From Wyeomyia smithii (Eukaryota > Arthropoda > Insecta > Diptera > Culicidae), in assembly GCF_029784165.1 (NCBI RefSeq), contig NC_073696.1, positions 23,505,530-23,569,529 on the forward strand: DNA of 64,000 nucleotides, given 5' to 3'. Position numbers and translations under genes: made by a program. Below are positions 11,551-22,985 of this stretch, one piece after another. Each line of letters starts with the position of its first letter. Position 1 is the first letter of the stretch. The notes beneath the pieces were generated by a model, which saw nothing but the letters and a program-made list of their open reading frames with translations, did no database searches and was not told where the DNA came from.

Positions 11551-12099
11551 ATGTTCCGAGTTATATTTTCTTGAATATTTGTAGTGTAATTGTTTACGTA
11601 GGTTGCCTTACTAGGGCTACGCTACCGAGTCTCGTGATGGGGCTGCCATCTTAGGTGTAGCGTTCGAGACAACACGTTTCTTTATTCAGCCGCCCGCTCC
11701 GGGTCAGACGCTGTTATGAGCCGCCCCTAACCTGGGGAACAGACGCTCAGAAAGGCTGAGCTTTCCTCCGAAGAGGTCAGCCCACCTCCCCCTTCCCTGT
11801 CAGCATACGACCAAGGTCCCACCACGGGTTGGTTACCACGATCTTCGCTTGGTTACTCGTATCCCGGCTGATACCACGGGGAGGTAGGGATAGGAGTTGC
11901 TGGGCAGGATGCTATGGACCACAATGGGGTCTATTTTATGCCAACTAGTACGGTTTGTACTGCAGGTACGCTCTGCCCAGCCGTTCACCAGCCTTTTCGT
12001 GCGATCGAAATTTTGGCAATATACCAGTGTTTCATTTGCACTCTGTTGTGAATTAGAAAAAGCTTTTTGGGAAAAATATTAAGATTAGAATTATTATTT

Positions 12100-12530
12100 T
12101 CTTCTTCAGCAGAGGATGTCAGTCTAGCTGAAAGACATGCCTAATTTAAGACATGTTTGTTACCCCTAAAAACATTCACATGCCAAAATTGGTTGTATTT
12201 GGTTGATCGGTTCTCAAGCTGTGCGATATTTGTGTTTACTTTGTATCGGACCAAACCAATATCGGCATATTTGTTACTCCTAAAGACATCTACTTGCCAA
12301 ATTTGGTTGCATTTGCTTGGTTAGTTTTTGAGATGTACAGAAATGTGTGTTTCATTTGTATGGGAGGGGTCTCGAACTACCTTTGTCACCTTTCTCGGCC
12401 CCTAAGACTTCTATATACAAAATTTCACGCCGATCGGTTCAGTAGTTTCCAAGTCTATATGAATCAGACAAACAGACAGACAGAGCTGCATTTTTATATG
12501 TTTAGATTTTTTTTGACTCCCATTTGCAAA
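12100..12530. repeat. Dispersed repeat relic with cagacagacag tail
   Basis: Two similar segments, 'tttgttac(c/t)cctaaa.acat' and 'tgccaa.attggttg.attt', occur at about 12148-12205 and 12268-12325, suggesting an internal diverged duplication. The stretch ends with 'gccgatcggttcagtag', 'gaatcagacaaacagacag' and 'tttttatatgt'. I have a general impression that this tail is common in insect repeats, but I cannot name the family. Confidence 0.45.
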
Positions 12531-12624
12531 ATATAAGTATACTTTTTTACTTTGTTATTATTTTCGTTTTCAATCTCAACTGTTTCCAGATTTTTTGTAC
12601 TATTCCCCTTTACGTGTTTTTAGT

Positions 12625-12750
12625 CATTTAGTTATTCGGTTTTTTTTACGCGGATTTCGGAATTTACGCGGTTTTTTTTTACGCGGATTCCGGGATTTTC
12701 GCGGATTTTTTTACGCGGCACGTATCCCCCGCGTAAAAAGCGACTTTGGT
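12625..12750. repeat. Acgcgg-rich short repeat with inverted end
   Basis: The phrase 'tttttttacgcgg' recurs three to four times between 12638 and 12720. The opposite-strand form 'ccgcgtaaaaa' follows at 12729. It looks like the end of a small hairpin-type element. No target duplication was identified. Confidence 0.5.
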
Positions 12751-13222
12751 GTATAGTATTTTAGATGCCTAACAGCTTTGGGACAGATTTTTAACGATTC
12801 AGACCCCCTCTCCCTCCCCCTCCGTGGACGTGTATGGACCGTGGACATTAGCCGAACCTCTCCCCCCCAAAGCGCCCACATGGTATGTGGATGGCCCCTT
12901 TGCAGAAGACACTGAAGAGCTAGGATGTCCCTAAGAAGTCCACTGAATTTCAACTACAATTTGTCAAATACACCTCTGCGACGTACAAACTGTGTGAAGG
13001 ATTTGGGAGTATTGCTTGACTCAAAGCTAAGCTTCAAACAACATATGACATTCATCATATGATCGCGCACGGCCCTACGTTGTGTGTTATTCCGCCCTTT
13101 GACATCACGGGTGGGGCAATTACGGCCCAGGGACGAGCGTTCTTTCGACACGACAACTCAATACTAACGTTCACTATACTAAGTACATTTATTCTAAACC
13201 TATTAACAAGGCTAGCAGAAAC

Positions 13223-13759
13223 TTGGGATTTATTATGCGTATCGCCAAAAAATTCAACGACATCTATTGCATGAAGGCACTGTATTGCGCTTTGGTGCGC
13301 TCCAACTTGGAATACTGCGTTTCAGTGTGGAATCCCTACTACCTGAATGGAGTAAACAGGACCGAGTCAGTGCAACGAAGATTTGTTCGCTTTGCTCTCA
13401 GAAGACTTATGTGGAACGACCCTTTTCGACTACCTAGCAACGAACAGCGATGCAGGCTCATCGACTTGGATACACTGCAAATCCATCGGGACATATCCAG
13501 GGTAATATTCGTCTCCGACGTGCTGACCTCACGAATAGATTGTCCGGCAATTCTCGAGCAACTCAATATTTACGATAGACCACGCATGTTGCGAAATAGC
13601 CTCTTCCTTCACGTTCAGAATAGGCGAACGAACTACAGTAGCTTCAGCACGATAACCGGTCTCCAGCGCCATTTCAAACGTTTTGCTACAAGCTTCGATT
13701 TTGACACCAGCCGCGAGATGCTGAAGATCCGCTTTTTGACTGTAGTACGTAATTTTTAG
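13223..13759 (+). pseudogene. Jockey-type reverse transcriptase C-terminal fragment
   Basis: An open frame of 178 residues with no start codon of its own, continuing a degenerate upstream piece. It contains LVRSNLEYCVSVWNPYY, TESVQRRFVRFALRRL, RCRLIDLDTLQIHRD and a C-terminus ending RFLTVVRNF. This is the region after the catalytic palm in Jockey-type polymerases. No YADD-type motif is present, so it has no polymerase activity. It is the same family as the relic at 4120-4510 but much better kept, which implies a later insertion. Confidence 0.8.
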
Positions 13760-13785
13760 CATAGTACAATCATTCGGGCCACAAG

Positions 13786-13799
13786 GCCTGTTGATGTAA
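13786..13799. repeat. 14-bp target-site duplication, left copy
   Basis: GCCTGTTGATGTAA is repeated exactly at 14003-14016 and brackets the SINE at 13800-14002. Confidence 0.9.
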
Positions 13800-14002
13800 A
13801 GCAAAGCAAAGCCTTGGTGCTACATTCCGATTCGGAGCTTGACCTTCTGTTTACTATACACAGACTTCGCAGCCAACCGTAAAGTGTACAGGACAATTGC
13901 GGGGCTAGCGCTACGATCCTACTGACACTAACAGTCTTTCCCGAGTCAAGACTCGAACCTACGACGACTAGCTTGTCAGGCCAGCATTGTACCTCGAGAC
14001 CA
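13800..14002 (-). mobile_element. tRNA-derived SINE, 203 bp, nested in LINE tail
   Basis: Read on the minus strand it begins TGGTCTCGAGG, close to a Pol III box A. About 45 bases on it has GGTTCGAGTC, a match to the box B consensus GWTCRANNC. It ends with GCTTT repeats. It is flanked by a perfect 14-bp duplication (13786-13799 and 14003-14016), which fixes both ends. It would be transcribed by RNA polymerase III and mobilised by a partner LINE. It resembles tRNA-like SINEs known in Aedes, but I could not assign a named family. A decayed relative lies at 4009-4119. Confidence 0.9.
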
Positions 14003-14016
14003 GCCTGTTGATGTAA
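14003..14016. repeat. 14-bp target-site duplication, right copy
   Basis: An exact copy of 13786-13799. The interrupted LINE tail resumes immediately after it and reaches its A-run at 14047. Confidence 0.9.
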
Positions 14017-14057
14017 TTTTTACAAATAAACAAGATGTAACTTTCTAAAAAAAAAAG

Positions 14058-14356
14058 AAGAGCTATAGCTGTTCAAAGTTGAGTAGGTATGTCAATTTAA
14101 ATGCAGAAAATCTTGTTTTCTGCCAATATTACCAATGTACCGGCGTCAGTAGGATTTCCATCAGAAGTAATCTGTCGTATCGAGTTCATACACTCAGCTG
14201 GATCAGGCAAACAAATTCAGGTCAATATTTTAGGTGTAGGTAATATCTACAACGTGTTTCAGAGGTTACTTATGACGCTGGTACACTGGCAGTTATGGCA
14301 GAAAAAATGATTTGCAACATAAATTTCGACATAATCAACTTTGAACAGCTCTAGTA
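14058..14356. mobile_element. Small inverted-repeat element (MITE-like)
   Basis: A perfect 16-bp inverted repeat, AGCTGTTCAAAGTTGA at 14067-14082 and its reverse complement at 14335-14350, encloses about 250 bp without coding signal. The element may extend outward on the right to the phrase 'tctgggacacccta' near 14372. No clear target duplication was found, so the exact ends are uncertain. Confidence 0.5.
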
Positions 14357-14359
14357 TTT

Positions 14360-15558
14360 TTCTGGGACACCCTAGCTCTTTAGTGTCTTCAGCCAAGTTG
14401 TTAGACATCAAAAAACCTACAATTTGAAGTCATGAAACCTATGGTTTGAGCCATTATGAGCTCTTTAGAATGGAAAATGCAGAAAAGTTGCAGAAAAACC
14501 AATCAATTTCCAGCAACATTCGCAATCAGTTTTGTTGTTAGTCCAGCTTCGAAATCATTAAAAGAAAACTGTGGAATAAATTTGTGTATTTTTCTTCTCT
14601 GTTCTTTCAGTGAGTTTCTCAGATCTTCAAGCCGTAATCTTTAAGAGATTCTGTACAATTTTTTTGTTTGTTGCCAAGGTGAATTGCTGCTGAATTTAAA
14701 ATTATTTCGGTTACTCATCACTCATAAACCCCAAAAACGACAGAGGGAGAGAGAGTCAGTTTCAATCGTTAATGAAATTTTTCATGATAGCCATTTCTAC
14801 GATTTATCTGCAATATACCTAATTTGTTCGAAACACTCCAAAGGGCTAAAAACAGATTAAAAAGATTAACTATAAACGAACCTAGCACAGCTGGGAACCG
14901 CTTGAGAAGCCAAAAAAAGCTCTCGAACTATGTAGATATTCTTAAATTATTCTCAGAGCTGCTAAAAAATGTTTCTTTATGCCAAAATAGGCTAAAATAG
15001 TATATCAATCCAAATTTTGCTCAGAAACTTCGAGAAACGCTTTTGAAGGCCAGAATAGGAGAAACTTTGAAATGGTAGGAAAGGAAAACGATCAAACTTC
15101 GAAGTTAGAAATACCAAAATGATTCCTAATGTAGCTCAGAATCGAAAAAAACGCGTACACTAATACAGTCCAATACAATCATTTGAAAGATGTAGATATC
15201 ATATGTGCATCTTTAGCTATTTTTATACATATATATTTTTTGTCATTTTACTCAGAATAAATTTCAAACACTCGAGTTTTCCTTTATGAAAGATTTTCGT
15301 TAAGTTGGTAATAAGTTTTTTGCGAAACAAAATTAGGTTAAAGACAGCGAAATAGAAAACGATCAATTGAGATTCACGATTGACAATCATTTCAAATTGA
15401 ACTAAGAATCACCGAAAACCCCATTACTAACCCGAAAAGGTTAACATAAAAAAGGAATAACATCGGAAATTGCGGGTTCAAATCCCGTCTTTATGAGCAA
15501 ATTTTTTTTCTGAGTGTTATTTTGTTCTCGTTCATTTTTCGCACCCTCGTAAAACTAC
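14360..15558. other. AT-rich unassigned spacer
   Basis: No gene or recognised repeat. A tRNA T-arm-like segment at 15472-15488 is isolated (see rejected items). Confidence 0.4.
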
Positions 15559-16670
15559 ATATGGGTCATTCCGTGTCAAGTGTCCGAGGGAATGCATCGA
15601 CCATCTCCGATTTCGTCCAAAATTTGTGAGTCGATGTATTTTGGGCCGGAACTTATAAGTACAAAGTGTTGTACCGGTTGGTGAACCCCTCGGCCAATGG
15701 GACTGCCTCCACTTTTTGCGAATTTAGCAAAACACCTTTTATTTATTTTGTGAATATCTCGGGACCCTGAAGAGTTACAGGCGATATTGACATATTATTT
15801 TGAAGGGTTTGAGACGTAGAATCGAACTACTTGGTTAATTTTTTCCTGCAGTGTTGCCAACATTGTATTTTTTTCGATTCAAAACTTAATTTGCAATTTC
15901 CTCGAAATACCCCTACTTCGATTTTGATTTTGACCACGCCAATGTGTTTAGCAGACGATTTTACATGGAAATATTTAATCAGCAAAAAAACAAAATGTAG
16001 CGTTCCAGAAATACAGCATTTTAAAAATTGTAATATTTTGGATTTTGTCTACGCACGAAAGCGCTTCTACATAAATTGCTGCTATCCTAATGATATCCTA
16101 GTAGGCGTTTGTGTAATCGAAGAGATGTACCTTGAAGGAGCATCCGTTAATGATGTAAGGCAAAAAATCCCGTTACGAAAAATTAATTACGAAATTCAAA
16201 ACTATTTTCGTTAAAATGCTATATCTCGAGATTGGTTCATATAACCACGTAGTGAAAAGTGGTTCTTACGTAAAATTTTCCAGAAAATACGTCGAAACCA
16301 TCAAACTTAAAATGATATTAGCTGCATTTGCCGAAAAATGCAATTTTAGTTTTAAAACATAAAAAAAATCTATCTGGCAACGCTTCCGGTCAAAAATAAT
16401 ATTTTTTTCTGGATTCCTTGGTTTATTTCCTTCAAAATTCATGTATCATTATTTTTCGGATATCTTACGTCTATAAATTGTAGGACAAAGAAAAAAGAGA
16501 TTTTGAACAAAAAATGCGTGACTTTGCAATAAACAGGGGGGCCCACAGAGCGGTGGGTATTCCAATCGACACCAAATTTGGGATATTTCCAAAGTGACAG
16601 TAAATGAATAATTCTACCAGCTTTGAGCTAAATATTTTTTCGTGGTCACTTCGTATGGAATGACCCGTAT
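15559..16670. mobile_element. Non-autonomous DNA transposon with GGGTCATTCC termini
   Basis: Terminal inverted repeats of 20 bp (15563-15582 and 16647-16666) match at 16 of 20 positions: GGGTCATTCC followed by a variable piece and AAGTG. The ends sit in 'atatgggtc' and 'gacccgtat', so a very short AT/TA target duplication is possible. The 1.1-kb interior includes an open frame at 15831-16214 without any transposase motif, so the element would depend on a transposase supplied elsewhere. The superfamily was not determined. Confidence 0.7.
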
Positions 16671-19224
16671 ATTAAATAATAATAATAATAAATTGTGCTT
16701 AGGATGGTGCATGAAAAATGCGTTCAAAAACCAAAAAAGTCAAAATAATTTCGAATTGAACCCATAATTGATATGATACAGTTGTGTATTTTGGACTAAC
16801 TTATTCTCTAAGAGCAATGTTTCAGAGTTGCTCTCATAGTGTAATTTAATATTGCAGATTTCGCTTGTTCTATGGAAGTCAGATTCAAGTTGTTTAATTC
16901 CTATTTCTTAAAAGAATAACTTTCTCTTTTTTTGCACCACTGAGACGGAGAAAAACCTGTTGTTGACATTCTTTAGCAGAAAAAACCAACAAAACACCGA
17001 GTCGTTTGTTTGTCTCTGAGAGCATGCGGCTCCCGCTAATGCTTTTTTCACCATAAATGATTACTCGAGATAAACGCTGAACTAACTTCGAACAAACGAC
17101 GATCCAATTGAGATACCGTTACTTGCAGTAAACGAAAAGTTTGCACATTAGGGCCGAACCGCTCGAGTTCGATTACTTGAAAGTCGATTTCCGCTGACAG
17201 TCGCACGTTCCATTCGAGGTTCGCTGTTTTGGATCAATTTTGCCAGTACATTCGATTTGGCTTTGATGCTTTTAGTAATCTCATTGAATTGGTTCGAATG
17301 GTTTTTAAAATCAAACTTTCCAAAAGGTAAAAGACTTCCTGCCTTCGAGTGCTATTGCGATTTTTTTTTTTACGATAAAATCTAAATAAATATTGCTTTC
17401 GATAAAACGGATCTAAATTGAACTCTGTCAGTGTTGACATAGAATAGATCAACGTTGGTTTAATAAAATACACCTACAAAAAAAAACTACATGCTCCACG
17501 CAGAGCGGTGCCAAGCAAGTGTAAAACTCACAATATCAGTAACCAACCAACGCCCACCATCTGGTTGGAATTACTGCTGCTCATGAACCCGACCCAGAGG
17601 GTGTCCGGGAGTGTGTTTTGCGGGTGATAAATATGGGACGTCCCTCAGGATCAGACATTGCACGGAGAAAAACCCCGGGACTAGAGCGAGCGGCCTGTCG
17701 CCTGTCGCACAGATGATGAACAGGTTGTCGTACTGTCGGTTTCGGGTGGGTTTTATAGGTACCAACTGACTTGCGGTGGCCATAAGCACTAAGCTTTCCG
17801 ACTGTCATATGAGTGGCAAGATGACAAAGATCCACCGTTCGGTTTACGTCGGGCGTCTACGACTGTTAAGTTTCTCACTGCGTTTTATTACATCAGTTTT
17901 AATTTTGATACAAAAAACTGGAGCAGCATAGAAGTTTTAAACCTCTAGGGAAAGGTAAAGTCAACAACAGAACTAAATTTTTTTAATCATTCTTGAATAT
18001 TTCGTTTTGTCTGTTAGAGATGCAATTTAAAAAAGTCCGCACTTTGCATGCCATCGATCGACGATAATTGCTGACACGTGATTGGGCAAAAAACGCGTCC
18101 GAAATGTAAAGCGAACTTCATTAGAATGCAAATATTCGATCCAATCCTTTCCGATTTCGGTGGCTAGTTTCATTTTGTTCGCTGTAATGAAATATCTGGT
18201 ATCTGGCAATCAACTCCGAAATCAGCACACCTGTCTGCCTATGTAGGACACAATTCAGTTTCCTCTCCAGCAAATTAAATCAATTAAAATCCATACTGCA
18301 TTTCTGCGGCATCCATGTCGAAAATCACGTTGCTTCCGCAACCGCCGTAATTGACACTCTATTATCTGTTGATTTGAATGGCTGATAGAAAGAGGAAAAA
18401 ATGTAATCCACATGAAATCCACTCGAAGGAAATGCTTCCCGAAACGTATGATTTATTTTACCGCTTCAGTCGAACCATCGCACCAATAATCGCGTCTTCT
18501 GCAAGAGTGCGCGAGCAAAAAGTCAAAACAAATGAATAAATCAAGAGCCACTAAATCAATTGTATATCGGTCCTTTTGCGCATAACTTTTAAGGTCGCCT
18601 TCCCGGAGCGATGAGGAGAGAGAAAATGCAGGCGATAGCAGAAAAAAAAGCACAGGAAAAGGTTTATCACCAGTTTTATTACCAACCGGCATGGCGGCTT
18701 TAGCCCCTTTTCGCTGGTTTGGCGAAAAGTTTTAGTCATAAAGCCCCTACCCGCACTCTACTCGAGAAATTGGGGTGGAGTGAGTAGATGGAGTGGAAGG
18801 GTAAATTCGATACGGAAGCAATACTTTATCATCGCCCATTTGTGGCAGATCGTGCGGTACCCGGAATCGGGGTGTGAATCAAACAGAGAAATATTACGTC
18901 CCGTTAATCGGATTGATTGCAGCTGACTGGAACAATTGATTGAATTTTATAATGATTTGTTTTCAGTCTGTGTTCTGTGTGAATTCTAGAGCATGTCATA
19001 AGCAACCGAGATGGAGATCATTTATTTGCAAGCAACTTCTTTGAGTATTAAATGCTAAGTCTATCGAATGCTCGCTTAAGTCAATCAAATAATTTGCCTT
19101 CCGGATATCATTTTTTGAGAAGTGGAATGCTTCTGAACGCGATATCTTAGGAATAGGGAAATTTTAACTTATTTTTTTTTGTTGAAAATTAAAAATGCAT
19201 GTACTTCGTTGATTTCTTGCGAAG
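16671..19224. other. Low-copy-looking spacer
   Basis: An (AAT)n run starts at about 16676. Beyond it no repeats shared with the rest of the window, no coding domains and no RNA genes were recognised. Composition is more balanced around 17.5-17.9 and 18.6-18.9 kb, and several open frames overlap there on one strand without family resemblance. Confidence 0.4.
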
Positions 19225-19228
19225 TTAA

Positions 19229-19922
19229 GGGGTTATATACCTTTTTAGTTTTCAAAAAACCGACAAAATTTTTATTTCATAAAGATCTGAGCAATAGGAA
19301 GAAAGTTACAGCGATTAGCAGCGCGCCTCGCCACGGCCGCATGAGCTAAACTTGAAACTTTACACGCGATTATCTCGTAATAGTGTTTTTCGAAAAATGA
19401 CTTTGCCGTGATCCTGATTGCGGGAAAACTACTGAACCGATTTCCTTAAAATTTTTTTTAAAATTTTCGTTATTAAATTCGCCGGTCCTTGAATGATCGC
19501 TTTTCAAAACATACAGTTACATTTTTCCGCAAAAAAATTTTAATGCTATTTTTAGCGCACAAAACGTGCATTTTTTGGGAAAATCGTTTCCGTTTGCACT
19601 GAAAACAAAACACTGATAAAAGCGATCGTTCAAGGACACGGAACACTTCTAAACTAATGAAATAATATGAGTTTTTTGATTTCGGTTGACCCGCTGAGTC
19701 TCTATCAGGATCACCGCAAGCCTCTGCAATGAATAACGTTTCGGGGAAACGGCCATTACTCCAGTAATAATTGGTTCATCTCAAAATCAAACGTATTTTG
19801 TTGTTGTTGATAAACTGTACTTTCAGAAAAATACCACTTTGATGCAATGAAAATGGTGCTATGCACTTAAAAATAAATTCAAACTTCCCTCATTTTTCTC
19901 GACCAAAAAGGTACATAACCCC
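19229..19922. mobile_element. TTAA-flanked MITE, 694 bp
   Basis: The element starts GGGGTTATATACCTTTTT and ends with the reverse complement of GGGGTTATGTACCTTTTT: 18-bp terminal inverted repeats with one mismatch. It is bounded on both sides by TTAA (19225-19228 and 19923-19926), the target duplicated by piggyBac-like and some other DNA transposons. The interior is AT-rich with no coding. It is presumably mobilised in trans by a TTAA-specific transposase. Confidence 0.85.
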
Positions 19923-19926
19923 TTAA

Positions 19927-21160
19927 GCAGCAACTGGAAGTTTGAAATCCGAACTGAGAATAGCATTGCGAAATAAAGCGAAATAAACGCACGGACGGTA
20001 AATTAACCTGATTTGACAACTGGAAAAATTCACAAGTTTCATTAAATTCCCTGTGATTCTTCTCAGAAGTTTTAGGGTTTCAGATGCGTTTTCGAACGAT
20101 TTTGAGTTTAATTTTTTCTGTTGTTTTTTTACCTTTGAAAATTTTTATGAAGATTCAAAGATTCGAATTACTCCCAACCAACCCTATTTCATCAATGAGT
20201 ACGGGTACCTCGTAATCTGTGTACAGCAATCAGGGTCTGCCACAAATCATAATCAATAAGATGGTCGCAGTGGCTCTTTTAGTCCCTTCAGGCATAAAAA
20301 AAGCTCAATACGGAATTGTTTTCTATTTTGATTATGAACATGATTTTGATTATCGATTTGGAATTATTTTCTTATTTTTTTACTGAGATTCTAATCTCAA
20401 TACAAAATGTTGAACGTGACTCGGAGCTTAATTTGGGACTATTTTCTGTTGTGGTCCTTAGAAGTTTTCCGGGATTCTAAGCTCAAGATCCTCTTTCTAT
20501 TCAAACCGTTTTTGGCTTATGATTTTTAGTCTTTGGCTTTTTCACAAGGGTTTTTTGGCGATTCCGAGCTGAATAATTGATAATTTTAATGGTAAGAACA
20601 TGCAGAGTCAATTTAAGGTCATTTTACATTTTGGCCTTAGGGGACATATTTAAACGACGTAGCATTTTTACCATAATTTTTATATCCTCGCTTTACTCTT
20701 GTAGCACTTGGTCACAAAATCCCAACCTCCAAAAAAATCCTATCTGAAAAAAATGTAAGTATGCTCCCTTCAGAAGTTTATTCATTGATATGTTCTAAAT
20801 GTTAACGTCCTAATATTCTTAATGATTTGCTTTAGTTTATTATCGCAGTAACTTGTTGATACGGGCAGAGAGAAGGAGACGCCCTTCGAAGAAAAATTTA
20901 AGTGTATTAAATTAACCTTGAGTAAAACCCAAGATAAATTGACTTTTCAATTTGAGATTTTATACTATTTTGGCCTTTTCTGGCCGTACGAAGTGTTTTT
21001 TCCAGCGACACTGGGCTGAGTTGAGTTTGGAAATAATTCCTGCTTTAAGACGTAGGTATTTCTAGCAATTCAAAGCCTAAATTAAGATTAGTTTCAAGTT
21101 TTTCCTTTCCTGGTTTTGAAATGCCTTTTCGACATGCAGAAGTGTTTCTCAGTGATTCTC
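19927..21160. other. AT-rich unassigned spacer
   Basis: No gene, RNA or recognised repeat. Thymine-rich tracts are frequent. Confidence 0.4.
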
Positions 21161-22530
21161 GTCTTTTTCGTCTCTCGTCTCTTGTCTCTTGTCTCTTGTC
21201 TCTCGTCTCTCGTCTCTCGTTTCTCTCGTCTCTCTCGTCTCTCTCTCGTCTCTCACATCCCTTTCTCGTCTATCGTCTCTTGTCTCTTGTCTCTCGTCTC
21301 TCGTCTCTCGTCTCTCGTCTCTCGTCTCTCGTCTCTCGTCTCTCGTCTCTCGTCTCTCGTCTCTCGTCTCTCGTCTCTCGTCTCTCGTCTCTCGTCTCTC
21401 GTCTCTCGTCTCTCGTCTCTCGTCTCTCACGTCCCTTTCTCGTCTATCGTCTCTCGTCTCTCGTCTCTCGTCTCTCGTCTCTCGTCTCTCGTCTCTCGTC
21501 TCTCGTCTCCCGTCTCTCGTCTCTCGTCTCTCGTCTCTCGTCTCTCGTCTCTCGTCTTTCGTCTTTCGTCTCTCGTCTTTCGTCTCTCGTCTCTCGTCTC
21601 TCGTCTCTCGTCTCTCGTCTCTCGTCTCTCGTCTCTCGTCTCTCGTCTCTCGTCTCTCGTCTCTCGTCTCTCGTCTCTCGTCTCTCGTCTCTCGTCTCTC
21701 GTCTCTCGTCTCTCGTCTCTCGTCTCTCGTCTCTCGTCTCCCGTCTCTCGTCTCTCGTCTTTCGTCTCTCGTCTTTCGTCTCTCGTCTTTCGTCTCTCGT
21801 CTCTCGTCTTTCGTCTTTCGTCTTTCGTCTCTCGTCTCTCGTCTCTCGTCTCTCGTCTCTCGTCTCTCGTCTCTCGTCTCTCGTCTCTCGTCTCTCGTCT
21901 CTCGTCTCTCGTCTCTCGTCTCTCGTCTCTTGTCTCTCGTCTCTCGTCTCTCGTCTCTCGTCTCTCGTCTCTCGTCTCTCGTCTCTCGTCTCTCGTCTCT
22001 CGTCTCTCGTCTCTCGTCTCTCGTCTCTCGTCTCTCGTCTCTCGTCTCTCGTCTCTCTCGTCTCTCGTCTCTCTCGTCTCTCGTCTCTCTCGTCTCTCGT
22101 CTCTCGTCTATCGTCTTTCGTCGCTCATCTCTCGTCTCACGTCTTTCGTCGCTCATCTCTCGTCTCTCGCCTCTCTCGTCTCTCGTCTCTCCTCTCTCCA
22201 CTCTCCTCTCTCGTCTCTCGTCTCTCGTCTCTCATCTCTCGTCCCTCGTCTCTCGTCTCTCGTCTCTCGTCTCTCGTCACTCGTCTCTCGTCTCTCGTCT
22301 CCCGTCTCTCGTCTCTCATCTCTCTCGTCTCTCGTCTCTCTCGTCTCTCGTCTCTCTCGTCTCTCGTCTCTCTCGTCTCTCGTCTCTCGTCTCTCTCGTC
22401 TCTCGTCTCTCTCGTCTCTCATCTCTCGTCTCTCGTCTCTCTCGTCTCTCGTCTCTCTCGTCTCTCGTCTCTCTCGTCTCTCGTCTCTCTCGTCTCTCGT
22501 CTCTCTCGTCTCTCGTCTCTCGTCTCTTTC
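21161..22530. repeat. 7-bp satellite (GTCTCTC)n
   Basis: About 1.37 kb of 7-bp units GTCTCTC with scattered variants (TTC, CCC, TGT). Toward the right (about 22060-22110 and 22320-22510) 9-bp and 7-bp units alternate, giving a 16-bp higher-order unit. A 24-bp interruption ('ctttctcgtctatcg' part) occurs at 21252 and again at 21426. Because 7 is not a multiple of 3 and the unit lacks stops, every plus-strand frame reads the same heptad (SLVSRLS) for hundreds of codons. This is not a protein. The strand is purely pyrimidine apart from G. Confidence 0.97.
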
Positions 22531-22985
22531 GCTCTCTCTCTCTCTCTCCTCTTTTTCCCTCGTTCCCTCTTTCTCTCTCCCTCTCTCTTTCTCACTTACC
22601 TAATCTCTCTTTCTCTCACTCATTCTCTTACACACTCACTCATTCTTTTACACACTCACTCACTCTCTTACACACTCACTCACTTTCTTATACACTCACT
22701 CACTCTCTTACACACTCACTCTTTTTCTCCTCTTTCTTTCCTCTTTCTATTTCTCTCCTCTTATTTTCCTTTTCTCTCTTTCTCTATCTCCTCCTTTCTC
22801 TCTCTCTCTCTCTCCTCTTTCTCTGTCTCTCCTTATTTTTCTATTTTCTTTCTCTCTCTCTTCTTGCAGGGTCTCTCTTTTTTTTGCTCCTACCTTCTAT
22901 CTCTCTCCCGTTGTTTCTCCTTTCTCTTCTTCTTCCTTTGTCTCTTTTTCTTGCAACATTGTTTTACTCCATTACCCTTCCCGTA
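22531..22985. repeat. CT-rich tract with a 20-bp tandem repeat
   Basis: A polypyrimidine continuation of the satellite. At about 22614-22721 it contains five or more copies of a 20-bp unit of the form ACACACTCACTCA(C/T)TCTCTT. The remainder is irregular CT and CTT microsatellite. Confidence 0.9.

Larger units (their letters stand above)
9358..11965 (-). mobile_element. RTE-clade LINE, internally deleted and frame-shifted
   Basis: A minus-strand non-LTR retrotransposon with an endonuclease part (10642 to about 11550), a reverse transcriptase part (9439-10673) and a short 3' end finishing in GAAGTAAGTAAG-type repeats at about 9358-9372, as RTE elements do. The lower half of the endonuclease and motif 1 of the polymerase lie almost next to each other around 10.66 kb, so the connecting region (several hundred bases in complete elements) is missing. 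The 5' limit near 11965 is approximate and is placed where similarity to a GC-rich RTE leader seems to end. Confidence 0.8.
12950..14056 (+). mobile_element. 5'-truncated Jockey-type LINE, interrupted by a SINE
   Basis: A plus-strand non-LTR retrotransposon remnant. It starts within the reverse transcriptase (LRRTNCVKDLGVLLDSK near 12970-13025) and runs through its C-terminal part to about 13759. It then has a short 3' untranslated tail ending in ten A residues at 14047-14056. The tail is split by a SINE at 13800-14002. The 5' truncation is typical of incomplete target-primed reverse transcription. A sequence at about 13046-13190 does not fit the protein and may be a further small insertion. 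Confidence 0.75.

Noticed and set aside
15472..15488. tRNA gene suggested by a perfect T-arm (GCGGGTTCAAATCCCGT)
   Set aside because: No acceptor stem, D-arm, anticodon arm or box A is found upstream at the right distance. It is at most a tRNA or SINE scrap.
15831..16214. Possible transposase in the GGGTCATTCC-ended element
   Set aside because: The 127-codon frame lacks DDE/DDD-type motifs or a DNA-binding domain.
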